Assembly: GCA_002753495.1 (NCBI GenBank)
Contig: PEAJ01000009.1
Coordinates: 1-34,650, forward strand
DNA: 34,650 nt
From: Magnetococcales bacterium HA3dbin3
GTDB lineage: Bacteria > Pseudomonadota > Magnetococcia > Magnetococcales > DC0425bin3
Reading direction: 5' to 3'
Shown: piece by piece, positions 7,570-15,555 of the stretch
How positions within the stretch are numbered: the first letter of the stretch is position 1
How the letters are laid out: every line of letters begins with the position of its first letter
Position numbers and translations under genes: made by a program
Notes under the pieces: generated by a model
What the model was told of the DNA's origin: nothing
Seen by the model: only the letters and a program-made list of their open reading frames with translations
Database searches by the model: none

Positions 7570-9851
7570 TTCTCTCCCCCGGGAAGGGTAAAATGGAAGG
7601 TGGCCCCCTGACCGACAACGGCATCAACCCAAATACGTCCGCCGTGCCGGTTGATAATCCGCTGTACCGTGGCCAGGCCGATACCGATCCCCTCAAAATC
7701 ACGGGAGCGGTGCAACCTCTGGAAGGGTTGAAACAGCTTGGAAACCTGGGCCATGTCAAAACCGACGCCGTTGTCGCGGATCGAGTAGATGATCTCCCGT
7801 CCTTCATGGCGGAAGGCCAGTTCGATCATCGCCCGCGGGCTGCGGCTGGTATATTTCCAGGCATTATTGAGCAAATTTTCCAACGCCGTCCGGATCAGGC
7901 GCAGATCGCCAAACACCCGCATGCCGGGCATGACGCGCCAGGTAACCGGCCGCTGCGGCGTGGTGCGGCCAAGCTGGGTCAGAACCTCCTCGGCCAGCGC
8001 GGAGAGGTCGATGCCCTGGCGCAAAAGTTCGCCCTGCGTGGCCCGCGAAAGACGCAAAAGGCCATCGATGAGGGCGTTCATCTCCCCGCAACCCTGGTGC
8101 AGGTTGTCCAGGTACTCCTTGCCATCGGCGTCGAGCCGGTCACCGTACTCCTCAAGGAGGATGTCGCTGAAGCCGCTGATCGAACGCAGCGGCGCCCGCA
8201 GGTCGTGCGAGACGGTATAGGCAAAGGATTCCAGTTCCTTGTTGGCCAGCTCCAGGGCCGATGTGCGTTCGCGGATGCGGCGTTCCAGTTCCAGGTTCAT
8301 CGTGCGAATCTCCTTTTCGGCGCTCTTGCGCAGGGAGATGTCACGCATGATTCCAGAGAAGAACTCCACCTCACCGTGCGCCCCGCGATGGGCGACAATC
8401 ACCTGGGAGACTGGAACCTCATGACCGGCATTGTCGAGCAGGGCAGTCTCCCCGGTCCAGACACCTTGGTTGCGCGCCGTCGGCAACCCTTGCGCCCGCA
8501 CCGATTCCCACGCCCAACCGGCGTGAAGGTCGGCGAGGGTCTTGTCGGCGATAAAGTCGTTGCCGGGCGGCCAGCGCAGCATGTGCCGCCCGGCCCGATT
8601 GAGGTAGACCAACCCCAGATCCGGACCGACCATGCACACCAGGTCGCTCGTCGACTCCAGAATGGCCACCAGACGATCCCTCTCCGCCCCGGTGCGCGCG
8701 CGATCGATGATGCTGGCCAGGGTGTTGGCAACATGCGTCAGGAAAATCTCCTCTTCCCGGTCATGGCGGTGACCGGGGCGCAGGTACAGATTGAGGACAC
8801 CCAACGCCTCGCCCTGATGCAGGATGGGAACACAGTAGTGCCCATGCTCGGACATGCCCTCGTAGCAGGTACCGTGGCGGTGGTCCAAAAGGTCGGAAAA
8901 GACGATCTGCCGGGTCTTGGCCGCCAGACCGCAAAGACACTCCCCCTGTCGAATGCGCGCGCATCTGCGCAGCGGGCCATCGGAAAAATTTTTATGAACT
9001 ACGAGGACATACTCCCCGTTTTTGCGGTCAACCAAAAAGATGCCGCCCTGTGCCGCAAGCGACAACCAGGGTACGGAGAGAATCAGCTCCAGGGCCTGCT
9101 GCAATTGCTCAAGCAACGTCAGCGGTTCCAGGGCAATGTGCAGCAACCGACCAATAATCACCGTCGATTCGTGGATATGCTCCTTCGTTTTCTCGACAGC
9201 CTGGCGTTCACTGATCTCCTTTTCCAGCTCGGTATTTTTCCGGTTCAAAACCGCGTTGGCCTCGTTCAAGGCCACGGTTCTCTCCCGGACCCGTTGCTCG
9301 AGGAGTTCATTCGACGAGGCGAGATACTGGATGCGGCGCAGGTCGCGATAGCCGCGCAGACCGGTCACGATTGTCGAAAGAAGCTGATGCGCCTTCAGGT
9401 CCGATTTGTCGATATAGCCGTTGATATCGTACTGCAATACCACATCCCGCTCCGGGGCCATGGCCGACCGGCCGGTGCGCAGGATGATACGCACGAACGT
9501 ATTTTTCATCTCCTCGCGGACAAAACGCACCACCTCCAATCCGGCCACGTCCGATTCCATGACCACATCGAGGAGGAGGATGGCGGCATCCGGGTGTTCG
9601 CCGAGCAGTTGTCGGGCCTCCGCCCCGGAGTATCCGCTCAACAGGCGCAACGGCAGGCCATCGAAGACCAGATCGGCGATGATGCTGCGCGTCAGCTTGT
9701 GCATCGCGATATCGTCATCGATGACAATCACCTTCCACGGTGGAGGTTCCAAACCGTTGGTGATCAGGGCCGCGGACGAGGTTTCAGTCGGTCGGGGGCC
9801 TGTCACCTCGTCAGACAGGGAGCCATTCCGGTCGAGGAGAAAATCAGACAT
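7566..9851 (-). CDS. Hybrid sensor: receiver-coiled coil-GAF-PAS-histidine kinase
   Basis: This is a 761-residue cytoplasmic signalling protein without membrane helices. An N-terminal receiver (residues 40-165) has the acidic triad DDD at 45-47, phosphoacceptor Asp95, Thr126 and Lys149. Its [19 protein letters not shown] stretch is typical of receivers that precede DUF3369. A coiled coil (175-225) leads to a GAF domain (235-390) with Cys297, Cys305, Cys307 and an HGHYC motif ending at Cys340, then a PAS domain (395-510). The kinase follows: SHDLRAP with His549, an N-box ([12 protein letters not shown]), DNGVGFD and GIGIGLA. ATG 9851 is chosen because AGGA lies about 9 bases upstream. It overlaps by 8 bases the stop of the shifted CheW reading frame. 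The receiver is N-terminal, so the protein probably takes phosphate from another kinase and passes a signal on; no partner regulator is nearby. Confidence 0.9.
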   Translation of the reverse strand: MSDFLLDRNGSLSDEVTGPRPTETSSAALITNGLEPPPWKVIVIDDDIAMHKLTRSIIADLVFDGLPLRLLSGYSGAEARQLLGEHPDAAILLLDVVMESDVAGLEVVRFVREEMKNTFVRIILRTGRSAMAPERDVVLQYDINGYIDKSDLKAHQLLSTIVTGLRGYRDLRRIQYLASSNELLEQRVRERTVALNEANAVLNRKNTELEKEISERQAVEKTKEHIHESTVIIGRLLHIALEPLTLLEQLQQALELILSVPWLSLAAQGGIFLVDRKNGEYVLVVHKNFSDGPLRRCARIRQGECLCGLAAKTRQIVFSDLLDHRHGTCYEGMSEHGHYCVPILHQGEALGVLNLYLRPGHRHDREEEIFLTHVANTLASIIDRARTGAERDRLVAILESTSDLVCMVGPDLGLVYLNRAGRHMLRWPPGNDFIADKTLADLHAGWAWESVRAQGLPTARNQGVWTGETALLDNAGHEVPVSQVIVAHRGAHGEVEFFSGIMRDISLRKSAEKEIRTMNLELERRIRERTSALELANKELESFAYTVSHDLRAPLRSISGFSDILLEEYGDRLDADGKEYLDNLHQGCGEMNALIDGLLRLSRATQGELLRQGIDLSALAEEVLTQLGRTTPQRPVTWRVMPGMRVFGDLRLIRTALENLLNNAWKYTSRSPRAMIELAFRHEGREIIYSIRDNGVGFDMAQVSKLFQPFQRLHRSRDFEGIGIGLATVQRIINRHGGRIWVDAVVGQGATFHFTLPGGEK

Positions 9852-10125
9852 CGCCATGTTCCTGTTCAGACGCTTTGTCACCCGGCCGAGGCACAACACC
9901 AGGCTCCCCTTCGTCACCGGCAAAGATATCCGCCAGGGCCATGAGCGCCAGGCGCAGGTCCGGGTCCGGGTCCGCGGGCGCGGCAAGCGGTATCGCCGCC
10001 GTCATCGGCACGGCCGTGGGGGGGGAGCGACGTGGTGAATCGGGAATGCTGTCGGACGCGACCGAACCAGCAGGTTCGGAAAGAGACGACTCAGCCGCGA
10101 TTACTTCCTGGAGCCGGGTTGCGGA
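9844..10125 (-). other. Open frame continuing the CheW-like gene past an A10 run (frameshift extension)
   Basis: In the -1 frame relative to the CheW-like gene, a 93-codon open frame runs from just after the A10 run (T10 on the plus strand, 10126-10135) to a TGA at 9844-9846. That TGA overlaps the start codon of the histidine kinase (ATGTCTGA). The frame has no stop and ends with sensible codons and an acidic, Ala/Asp/Pro-rich composition (for example LRLALMALADIFAGDEGEPG). This matches the preceding tail in style. Reading it requires one extra A or a -1 shift on A AAA AAA. The ordinary-frame stop at 10101-10103 leaves about 250 bases with no gene otherwise. Confidence 0.6.
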
Positions 10126-12245
10126 TTTTTTTTTTCCGGAAGGGTCGCCGCGGTACTCTCCAGCGTGTCGGATTCGTCAGCCAACGGCACCGATTCTTTC
10201 GCGCGCGCATCCGAGGCAACGGCTTCGGAAACTTCCGCCACGTTGGCGTCATCGGCCGGTACCGTCAACTCTGCCGCCGCATCCGGGTCTGGGGTGGTGA
10301 TTTCGGGGTCATTGTCGAAACCAAAGTCCAACGGCACGTCTTCTTGAGGGCTCATCAGACTGACGCCGTCGGAAAAGAGCAGGTTGCCAGCAAGTGCAGA
10401 GAGCCCGAGATCCCTGGGGACCACCACCAGCTCTTCCGGCTCTGTTCCAACCCCGGCGCTGCTGGCCTCTTCCCTCGGCTCCTGGGGGATGACCTCTTCG
10501 CTTACTGCACTCTCACCCCCTTGTTCCCCAACGTTCTCCCAACCACCCTCAAGAGGAGGGTCAAGTGGAGGGGACGCCTCTTCCGACTCCACGTTCTCTT
10601 CCCGGCTCGACCACGCCGCCCCGGGGTGATGTCTGGCAGGCAGGGCGTATGCCTTGCTTCCCGCGGCAAAGAGGGTCTCGCCCAGGTTCAGGGCGACCCC
10701 AGAAGCCAACCCACCGGTCAGGTCGCCCAACGTGGCCCCAAAATCAACCTCTTCGTCATTCCAAGACCCAGAGTTCCCGACCAATTCACGGGCCAATGGG
10801 TCTGGCGTCATCGACGGGGAGAGACAGGCAGCGACCTGATTTCGGGAGTTGCCGTCCAGATCCGTGTGTCTCACGATGGCCGGCTCGGCCGGGGTGTCCC
10901 AGGCAGCATCAAGCCGGGTCTCAGAGCCGGTCGTCGTCGTTGACTCCGCCGGAGTGTCCCAGGCAGCATCAAGCCGGGTCTCGGCGCCGGTCGTCGTCGT
11001 TGACTCCGCCGGAGTGTCCCAGGCAGCATCAAGCCGGGTCTCGGAGCTGGTCGTCGTCGTTGACTCCGCCGGAGTGTCCCAGGCAGCATCAAGCCGGGTC
11101 TCGGAGCTGGTCGTCGTCGTTGACTCCGCCGGAGCATCCCAGGCAGCATCAAGCCGGGTCTCAGAGCCGGTCGTCGTCGTTGACTCCGCCGGAGCATCCC
11201 AGGCAGCATCAAGTTGGGTCTCAGAGCCGGTCGCCGTCATTGACTCCGCCGGAACATCCCAGGCAGCATCAAGTTGGGTCTCAGAGCCGGTCGCCGTCAA
11301 CTCCGCCGGAGCATCCCAGGCAGCACCATCGGGCTGGGGCTCGGCGCCAGTCGCCGTCGACTCCGCCGGAGCATCCCAGGCAGCACCATCGGGCTGGGGC
11401 TCGGCGCCAGTCGCCATCAACTCCGCCGAGGTGTCCGCGACCTCCTGCCCGGCGGCGCGCGGCTGATCGATGCCATCGCCTGCCTCAGACTCGGACAGGT
11501 CGAGCGACTCCTCAACCAGAACCGCTTCGGGCGGTGGCACGGGCTCCGCCGCCAACCGGAGCGCGGCCGCTGGCGACGCACAATCGTCCGCCACTTCCCC
11601 CGCGGCCGATTTGCTGGCCACACCCCTTGCACCCCCCCTCCCCCGACCAGACACCGACGCAGTCGATGCCCTGGCCACGGCCGGGCGGGCGGAGGGAGAA
11701 AAAGGCAACGCCCCTGCCCCCTCTTCCGGCAACAGCAGATCGTGCTCCTCCAGCCGGGAGGAATTGGCCTGCTCCACGACCGGAGGCGCATTCTCTTCCG
11801 GGGTCGTCTCCTCCGGGGCAAAGGTAAACAGGGCACGGGTATCCAGGATCATGATGAACTTGTCACCCTGACGCCCCATGGAACGAATGAAGCCAGAACC
11901 GGGACTTTGATTGGCACGCGGTGGCGGCAAAAGCGCCTGCGGGGGCATGTCCATCACCTCATCCACCCCGTCCACCACCGCGCCGAAAAAGCGCCCCCCC
12001 CTGCGCCAGGGCAGGTCGAGGATGATGATTGCGCTGTCGCGGCTTGGTTCGATGGGGGAGCGATCCAGGCGCTGGCGCAAATCGACGACCGGCACCACCA
12101 CCCCACGCAACCGGATAACCCCCTTGACGAAGGCATCAACCCGAGGAATCGCCGTAAGGGGCATGTACTCAAGCACCTCCTGCACCTCATCGATATCGAC
12201 GCCGAAGGTCTCCCCGTCCAGTTTGAAAGTCAGCAGTTTCATCAT
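10101..12245 (-). CDS. CheW-like protein with long repeat-containing acidic tail
   Basis: The protein has 714 residues as read, or about 800 if the A10 frameshift is used. Residues 1-145 form a CheW domain: KLLTFKLDGETFGVDIDEV, then GVIRLRGVVVPVVDL, and a FIRSMGRQGDKFIMILD segment near the end. The rest is a low-complexity acidic, Ala/Pro/Glu-rich tail. Residues 277-456 are nine tandem 20-residue units of the type SETRLDAAWDTPAESTTTTG. Canonical CheW is about 150-170 residues and bridges receptors to CheA; here no CheA or receptor gene is adjacent. The start ATG overlaps the stop of the coiled-coil gene (ATGA). Downstream, the alternative frame overlaps the hybrid kinase gene. The tail may be a scaffold or an interaction platform; this is inference. 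Confidence 0.85.
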   Translation of the reverse strand: MMKLLTFKLDGETFGVDIDEVQEVLEYMPLTAIPRVDAFVKGVIRLRGVVVPVVDLRQRLDRSPIEPSRDSAIIILDLPWRRGGRFFGAVVDGVDEVMDMPPQALLPPPRANQSPGSGFIRSMGRQGDKFIMILDTRALFTFAPEETTPEENAPPVVEQANSSRLEEHDLLLPEEGAGALPFSPSARPAVARASTASVSGRGRGGARGVASKSAAGEVADDCASPAAALRLAAEPVPPPEAVLVEESLDLSESEAGDGIDQPRAAGQEVADTSAELMATGAEPQPDGAAWDAPAESTATGAEPQPDGAAWDAPAELTATGSETQLDAAWDVPAESMTATGSETQLDAAWDAPAESTTTTGSETRLDAAWDAPAESTTTTSSETRLDAAWDTPAESTTTTSSETRLDAAWDTPAESTTTTGAETRLDAAWDTPAESTTTTGSETRLDAAWDTPAEPAIVRHTDLDGNSRNQVAACLSPSMTPDPLARELVGNSGSWNDEEVDFGATLGDLTGGLASGVALNLGETLFAAGSKAYALPARHHPGAAWSSREENVESEEASPPLDPPLEGGWENVGEQGGESAVSEEVIPQEPREEASSAGVGTEPEELVVVPRDLGLSALAGNLLFSDGVSLMSPQEDVPLDFGFDNDPEITTPDPDAAAELTVPADDANVAEVSEAVASDARAKESVPLADESDTLESTAATLPEKKNPQPGSRK
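10878..11417 (-). repeat. Nine tandem 60-bp repeats inside the CheW-like gene
   Basis: Nine in-frame 20-codon units lie here. The six from 10921 to 11280 fall in almost perfect 60-base register (each contains tgactccgccgg on the plus strand). The units nearest the 5' end of the gene (11300-11417) are more divergent and carry PQPDGAAWD in place of RLDAAWD. Nucleotide identity is highest in the middle units, which suggests recent expansion by slippage or unequal exchange and predicts variation in copy number between strains. Confidence 0.95.
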
Positions 12246-12574
12246 CGCATGAACATGGAAAGAATAAACAAAAATGAAAATACCACGATGGTGATCACCG
12301 TGCCGAAATGTCCCTCGCTTTTGACGCTGTCGAGACGTTTCTCGACCTTGGCCAACTGCTGGCGAACCTTCTCCTGCTCCTCCCGCATCGCCAAAACCGT
12401 CTCTTGCAACTTTGCCAGCTGCTCGACCCTCTTTTGCGCCTCCTCCATGTTTTCGGGGGCACCAAAGGCGTCCAGACGCTCCCTCTGCTTGTCCACCTCC
12501 TCCTGAAGCACTGCAAACCTGGCTTCAAAGTCCTTCAGGAACTTGACGAGAATGGCATTTTTACCTTCTTCCAT
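12242..12574 (-). CDS. Small coiled-coil protein with C-terminal membrane anchor
   Basis: This 110-residue protein is a long charged coiled coil over residues 10-90, rich in Glu, Lys, Gln and Leu heptads (for example EEAQKRVEQLAKLQETVLAM). It ends in one membrane helix of about 20 residues (TVITIVVFSFLFILSMFM), giving a tail-anchored topology. The start ATG follows GGCGGAG at good spacing. Its stop overlaps the start of the CheW-like gene, so it heads the operon of coiled coil, CheW-like, hybrid kinase and nfo. It could tether the CheW-like scaffold to the membrane in place of a chemoreceptor; this is inferred from the coupling. No named family is recognised. Confidence 0.8.
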   Translation of the reverse strand: MEEGKNAILVKFLKDFEARFAVLQEEVDKQRERLDAFGAPENMEEAQKRVEQLAKLQETVLAMREEQEKVRQQLAKVEKRLDSVKSEGHFGTVITIVVFSFLFILSMFMR

Positions 12575-12801
12575 GCGGCTCCGCCTTATTGGTCTGACTC
12601 ATTCCGATTCGCCGTGCAGCTTCCCGACCGGATGACGCAGGGTGCATACCGCCATTGTCGCACGACGCCTGCATACCCCATCTCCAGCACCCACACCGGC
12701 CCCCGCTGGCGATTATGACACACTCCCCCGGGTTAAGGAATCGGTGCCCCCACCAACAGCAAAAAAGGACCGCGGGAAGACCAACTCCACAAAAAGCCAA
12801 G

Positions 12802-12834
12802 ACACCCGATCATGGTCACCACGAATCAGGGTGT
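12802..12834 (-). terminator. Probable rho-independent terminator after the lipoprotein gene
   Basis: Read on the minus strand, ACACCC pairs with GGGTGT and the stem is extended by a bulged GAT/ATC. It is followed by CTTGGC and a run of five T (AAAAA at 12791-12795 on the plus strand). The stem overlaps the stop codon of the lipoprotein gene. The loop is large (about 14 bases), so strength is uncertain. Confidence 0.4.
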
Positions 12835-13029
12835 TACGCGTTCCCGGCTTTTTTTTGTCTCGTTGGGGACGGGCCGCTCGCCATCGTCAGGGTTTTGTGG
12901 TGGCATCCACTCCCTGCCCTTGACCGCTTTGACGTCCGGGTTTTCCCCCTGGAGAAGGGAGTGCTCCCAGCTCCTTTGGCAACCGACCAACATAAAAAAC
13001 GCCAAAAACAGAACTATTTTGCCATTCAC
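12826..13029 (-). CDS. Small predicted lipoprotein
   Basis: This 67-residue protein starts at a GTG preceded by GGGAGG at about 9 bases, a strong ribosome binding site. The N-terminus is a lipoprotein signal: Lys4, a hydrophobic run (IVLFLAFFML) and the lipobox LVGC with Cys17 as the lipidated residue. The mature part is about 50 residues, polar and Pro/Asp/Glu-rich, with no recognised domain. The frame is open further upstream, but that part lacks a good start. It follows the PilZ gene on the same strand after about 200 bases. Function unknown. Confidence 0.6.
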   Translation of the reverse strand: MNGKIVLFLAFFMLVGCQRSWEHSLLQGENPDVKAVKGREWMPPQNPDDGERPVPNETKKSRERVTP

Positions 13030-13232
13030 GATTGGATCCTCCCGGGGTAACACGCGCGCGCCCTCGGCGCGATCATAACCGATCCACGTCAAGCCGCCCA
13101 GTCCTGTACCGATTGTCGGACCACTCTTCGGCCCGGCGTCGATCAACGCGGCGCGAAGCGCAACCGGAAGACCACCCAGCCCGATGCGAAATCGGCAACC
13201 GGGGTTCAATCCCAATCGAACCGATGCGCCGG

Positions 13233-13538
13233 CTACTGCACCTTGAGTACCCTGGGCGCGGGGTAGTGTCGCTGGATCTTGACGCCGATGCCATCCTTGC
13301 CATGGTGAAGGATCGTGGCGGGGAGGTCGGTGGAACGACCGTAGAACACCTCCACCTCGATGCGGCACTCCTCGCCGGGGGTTGTTGTGATGTCATCCTG
13401 ATCGGGAACGAACAGATAGCCCCCCATGCCGATGTCCTTGACGGTGCCACCGATGCGCCGACCGTCGGGGAAAATCAGCGCGGCGGGTTCGTTGGTGGCG
13501 AGTCGCTCAAATTGGCGCTTTTCATCGGATTTGCTCAT
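13233..13538 (-). CDS. PilZ-domain protein with altered second motif
   Basis: This is a single-domain PilZ protein of 101 residues. The ATG at 13538 (MSKSDEKRQFERL) has GGAG about 8 bases upstream. The c-di-GMP-binding RxxxR motif is present as Arg8-QFE-Arg12. The second motif, usually (D/N)xSxxG, reads DIGMGG (35-40) with Gly in place of Ser. Length and core strands (ALIFPDGRRIGGTVKDIG, then IEVEVFYG and IGVKIQRH) fit the family. With two diguanylate cyclases in the window it may be a c-di-GMP effector, though the changed Ser may weaken binding. It lies downstream of the thiolase gene on the same strand, with about 135 bases between. Confidence 0.85.
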   Translation of the reverse strand: MSKSDEKRQFERLATNEPAALIFPDGRRIGGTVKDIGMGGYLFVPDQDDITTTPGEECRIEVEVFYGRSTDLPATILHHGKDGIGVKIQRHYPAPRVLKVQ

Positions 13539-13673
13539 GACACGCTCCGGCGGACGACACATCACGCAAGGGGACGGAATGAAAACGCCGGCCCTGCCCA
13601 CGAAAGGGCGGGCAGGGCCGGCGGACGAAAACCGACCAGGAAGAATCAAAGGCCTGGCAGGGCCAAAACGCGC

Positions 13674-14855
13674 TTACAGGACCTCGATGAGCGTCGCCGC
13701 GCCCATACCGCCACCGACGCAGAGGGTGGCCAAGCCCTTCTTGAGCTTCCGCCGCTGCATTTCGTAGATCAGGCTGACGATGATGCGCGCGCCGGAGGAG
13801 CCCACCGGGTGCCCGAGGGCAACGCCGCCGCCGTTGACGTTGACGATATCCGGGTTCAGCCCCAGATCCTTGTTGACGGCGCAGGCCTGAGCGGCGAAGG
13901 CTTCGTTCGCCTCGATCAGCTCCAGATCCCCGACCTTCCAACCGGCCTTGGCCAGAACCTTGCGCGTGGCGAAGATTGGGCCAGCGCCCATGATGGAAGG
14001 ATCAAGACCGGCGGTGGCGTAGGCGACAACGCGCGCCATCGGCTTCAGACCGAGTTCCTTGGCCTTGCTCGCCGAGCAGAGCATCACGCCCGAGGCGCCA
14101 TCGTTGATGCCCGAGGCATTGCCGGCAGTCACGGTACCATCCTTGACGAAGGCCGGGCGCAAACCGGTGAGGGCGTCCAGGGTCACCCCGAGGCGAATAA
14201 ACTCGTCCTTGTCGAAGACGATGGGATCCTTCTTCTTGCGCGGGATCACGACCGGGATGATTTCGTCCTTGAAGCGACCGGCTTTCTGGGCGGCCTCGGC
14301 GCGCTGTTGGGAGCGCAAGGCAAAGGCATCCTGCTCCTCGCGGGTGATGCTCCACTGTTTGGCGACGTTTTCCGCTGTGACACCCATGGGGTAGTTGCCG
14401 AAAACGTCGGTCAGTGCATCGCGAAAGAGCGAATCCTTCATCGTCCAATCGCCCATCTTGACCCCCTCGCGATTGCCACCGAGGGTGTGGGGGGCACGGG
14501 TCATACTCTCCTGGCCACCGGCAATGATGATGCTGGCATCACCGAGACGAATGGCTTGGGTACCCAGGTGGATGGCGGTCATGCCACTGGCGCAGAGGCG
14601 GTTCACCGTGAACGCCGGCACTTCGACCGGAATCCCGGCGGCTATGGCGGCCTGGCGCGCGGTGTTGGGCCCACAGTCGGCGGTGAGGATCTGACCGATG
14701 ATCACCTCATCGACCTGATTGGGTTTCACACCGCTGCGCTCAAGCAATCCCTTGATCACGGTGGTGCCCAGCTCGTGGGCCGGAACGGCGGCCAGGCTGC
14801 CCATGAAATTGCCGATGGCGGTGCGACCCGCGGCGACGATGACGACTTCTTCCAT
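13674..14855 (-). CDS. Acetyl-CoA acetyltransferase (thiolase, PhaA/AtoB type)
   Basis: This is a thiolase of about 393 residues, the usual family length, which condenses two acetyl-CoA to acetoacetyl-CoA or does the reverse. Catalytic residues are in place: Cys88 in NRLCASG, His349 in GVALGHPVGSSGARI and Cys379 in LCVGGGMG. The start is one of two adjacent ATGs (14858 or 14855); GGGAG lies 7 bases before 14855. No PhaB, PhaC or beta-oxidation gene is adjacent, so a polyhydroxybutyrate or fatty-acid role cannot be settled from context. A perfect 14-bp palindrome lies 28 bases upstream of the start. Confidence 0.93.
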   Translation of the reverse strand: MEEVVIVAAGRTAIGNFMGSLAAVPAHELGTTVIKGLLERSGVKPNQVDEVIIGQILTADCGPNTARQAAIAAGIPVEVPAFTVNRLCASGMTAIHLGTQAIRLGDASIIIAGGQESMTRAPHTLGGNREGVKMGDWTMKDSLFRDALTDVFGNYPMGVTAENVAKQWSITREEQDAFALRSQQRAEAAQKAGRFKDEIIPVVIPRKKKDPIVFDKDEFIRLGVTLDALTGLRPAFVKDGTVTAGNASGINDGASGVMLCSASKAKELGLKPMARVVAYATAGLDPSIMGAGPIFATRKVLAKAGWKVGDLELIEANEAFAAQACAVNKDLGLNPDIVNVNGGGVALGHPVGSSGARIIVSLIYEMQRRKLKKGLATLCVGGGMGAATLIEVL

Positions 14856-14882
14856 CATGAATCTCCCACTCTCTTTGTGAAG

Positions 14883-14896
14883 TTGTTGCGCAACAA
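14883..14896. promoter_or_regulatory. Perfect 14-bp palindrome upstream of thiolase gene
   Basis: TTGTTGCGCAACAA is its own reverse complement and sits 28 bases upstream of the thiolase start, where a repressor would block initiation or leader clearance. Its TGC/GCA half-sites resemble operators described for PhaR-type repressors of polyhydroxybutyrate genes. That assignment is inference, and no regulator gene is adjacent. Confidence 0.45.
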
Positions 14897-15555
14897 AAAA
14901 CAGCGAACACCCGCCACGGTCGGCGGACCCGCCTTGCGGGCGCGCGCGCGGCGCATCCTCCGTGATGAGGCCTTGCTGCCATGCTGCACGCATGGGCCAC
15001 GGCGACTGTCTCCTGTCAGCTGGCGGATTATGTATTGTCTCGGTTCACTTGTCCAACCTCTGTGTGTAGTTTCGAGCAAAATTGCCCCCTTTGGTCGTCT
15101 TGCGGGCGGCAAGGTTGCGAACCACCATTTTTCCGAATCCCTCCTCCACTTGCAGGAGAGGTGTCGTCGGTTGGCCCCACACCGGTGACGGGAGGTATCG
15201 TTCCAGGAGGCCACTGGCGCGCCGGCCACCTTGAGCCTCCTTTGGCAGCATCCGAACGCGCCACATCCGCCATGCGGGATGTTTTTTTGCGGTCAACATA
15301 TTTGGGTCGGCAAACCGACCAGGGCACCGGAGACGATCGCCGCGGCGGCGGATCGAAAATCTTCGCACGCGCGCAGGCCGAGGCGCGCCAGATCGAGCAT
15401 CGCCCCTCTCCTCCCCCCAACTCCGGAGGAGGGGTCGGACCTTCGCATGCGCACAGGCCCGGGCGGTGTTGCGCGGAAGTGTCTCCCCGCTTACCTGCCC
15501 GCTCCCCAAGAAGGCCGTTGACCCATCCGGAAAGCCATCCGTTACCGCTTGATCC
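14897..15555. other. Gene-free stretch with short C-rich/G-rich palindromes
   Basis: No ORF here looks coding on either strand; translations are Pro/Arg/Ser-rich and lack good starts. Two hairpin-forming elements of one style are visible: 15139-15160 (CTCCT, 8-base loop, AGGAG) and 15402-15434 (CCCCTCTCC and GGAGGAGGGG arms). A stem of 6 bp (ACATCC/GGATGT, from 15263) followed by seven T on the plus strand looks like a terminator, but no plus-strand gene precedes it. The thiolase promoter should lie near the left end. Confidence 0.5.

Noticed and set aside
10871-11466. Tandem 60-bp repeats considered as a CRISPR array or minisatellite
   Set aside because: There are no unique spacers, all units are in frame within a coding sequence, and no cas gene is near.
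13030-13232. Glycine-zipper-like frame (RIGLGGLPVALRAALID, then GTGLGGLTWIGYDRAEG) on the minus strand between the PilZ and lipoprotein genes
   Set aside because: The frame is open into the lipoprotein but has no ATG/GTG start with a ribosome binding site, while the lipoprotein GTG has a very good one. It could be a decayed outer-membrane gene but cannot be supported.
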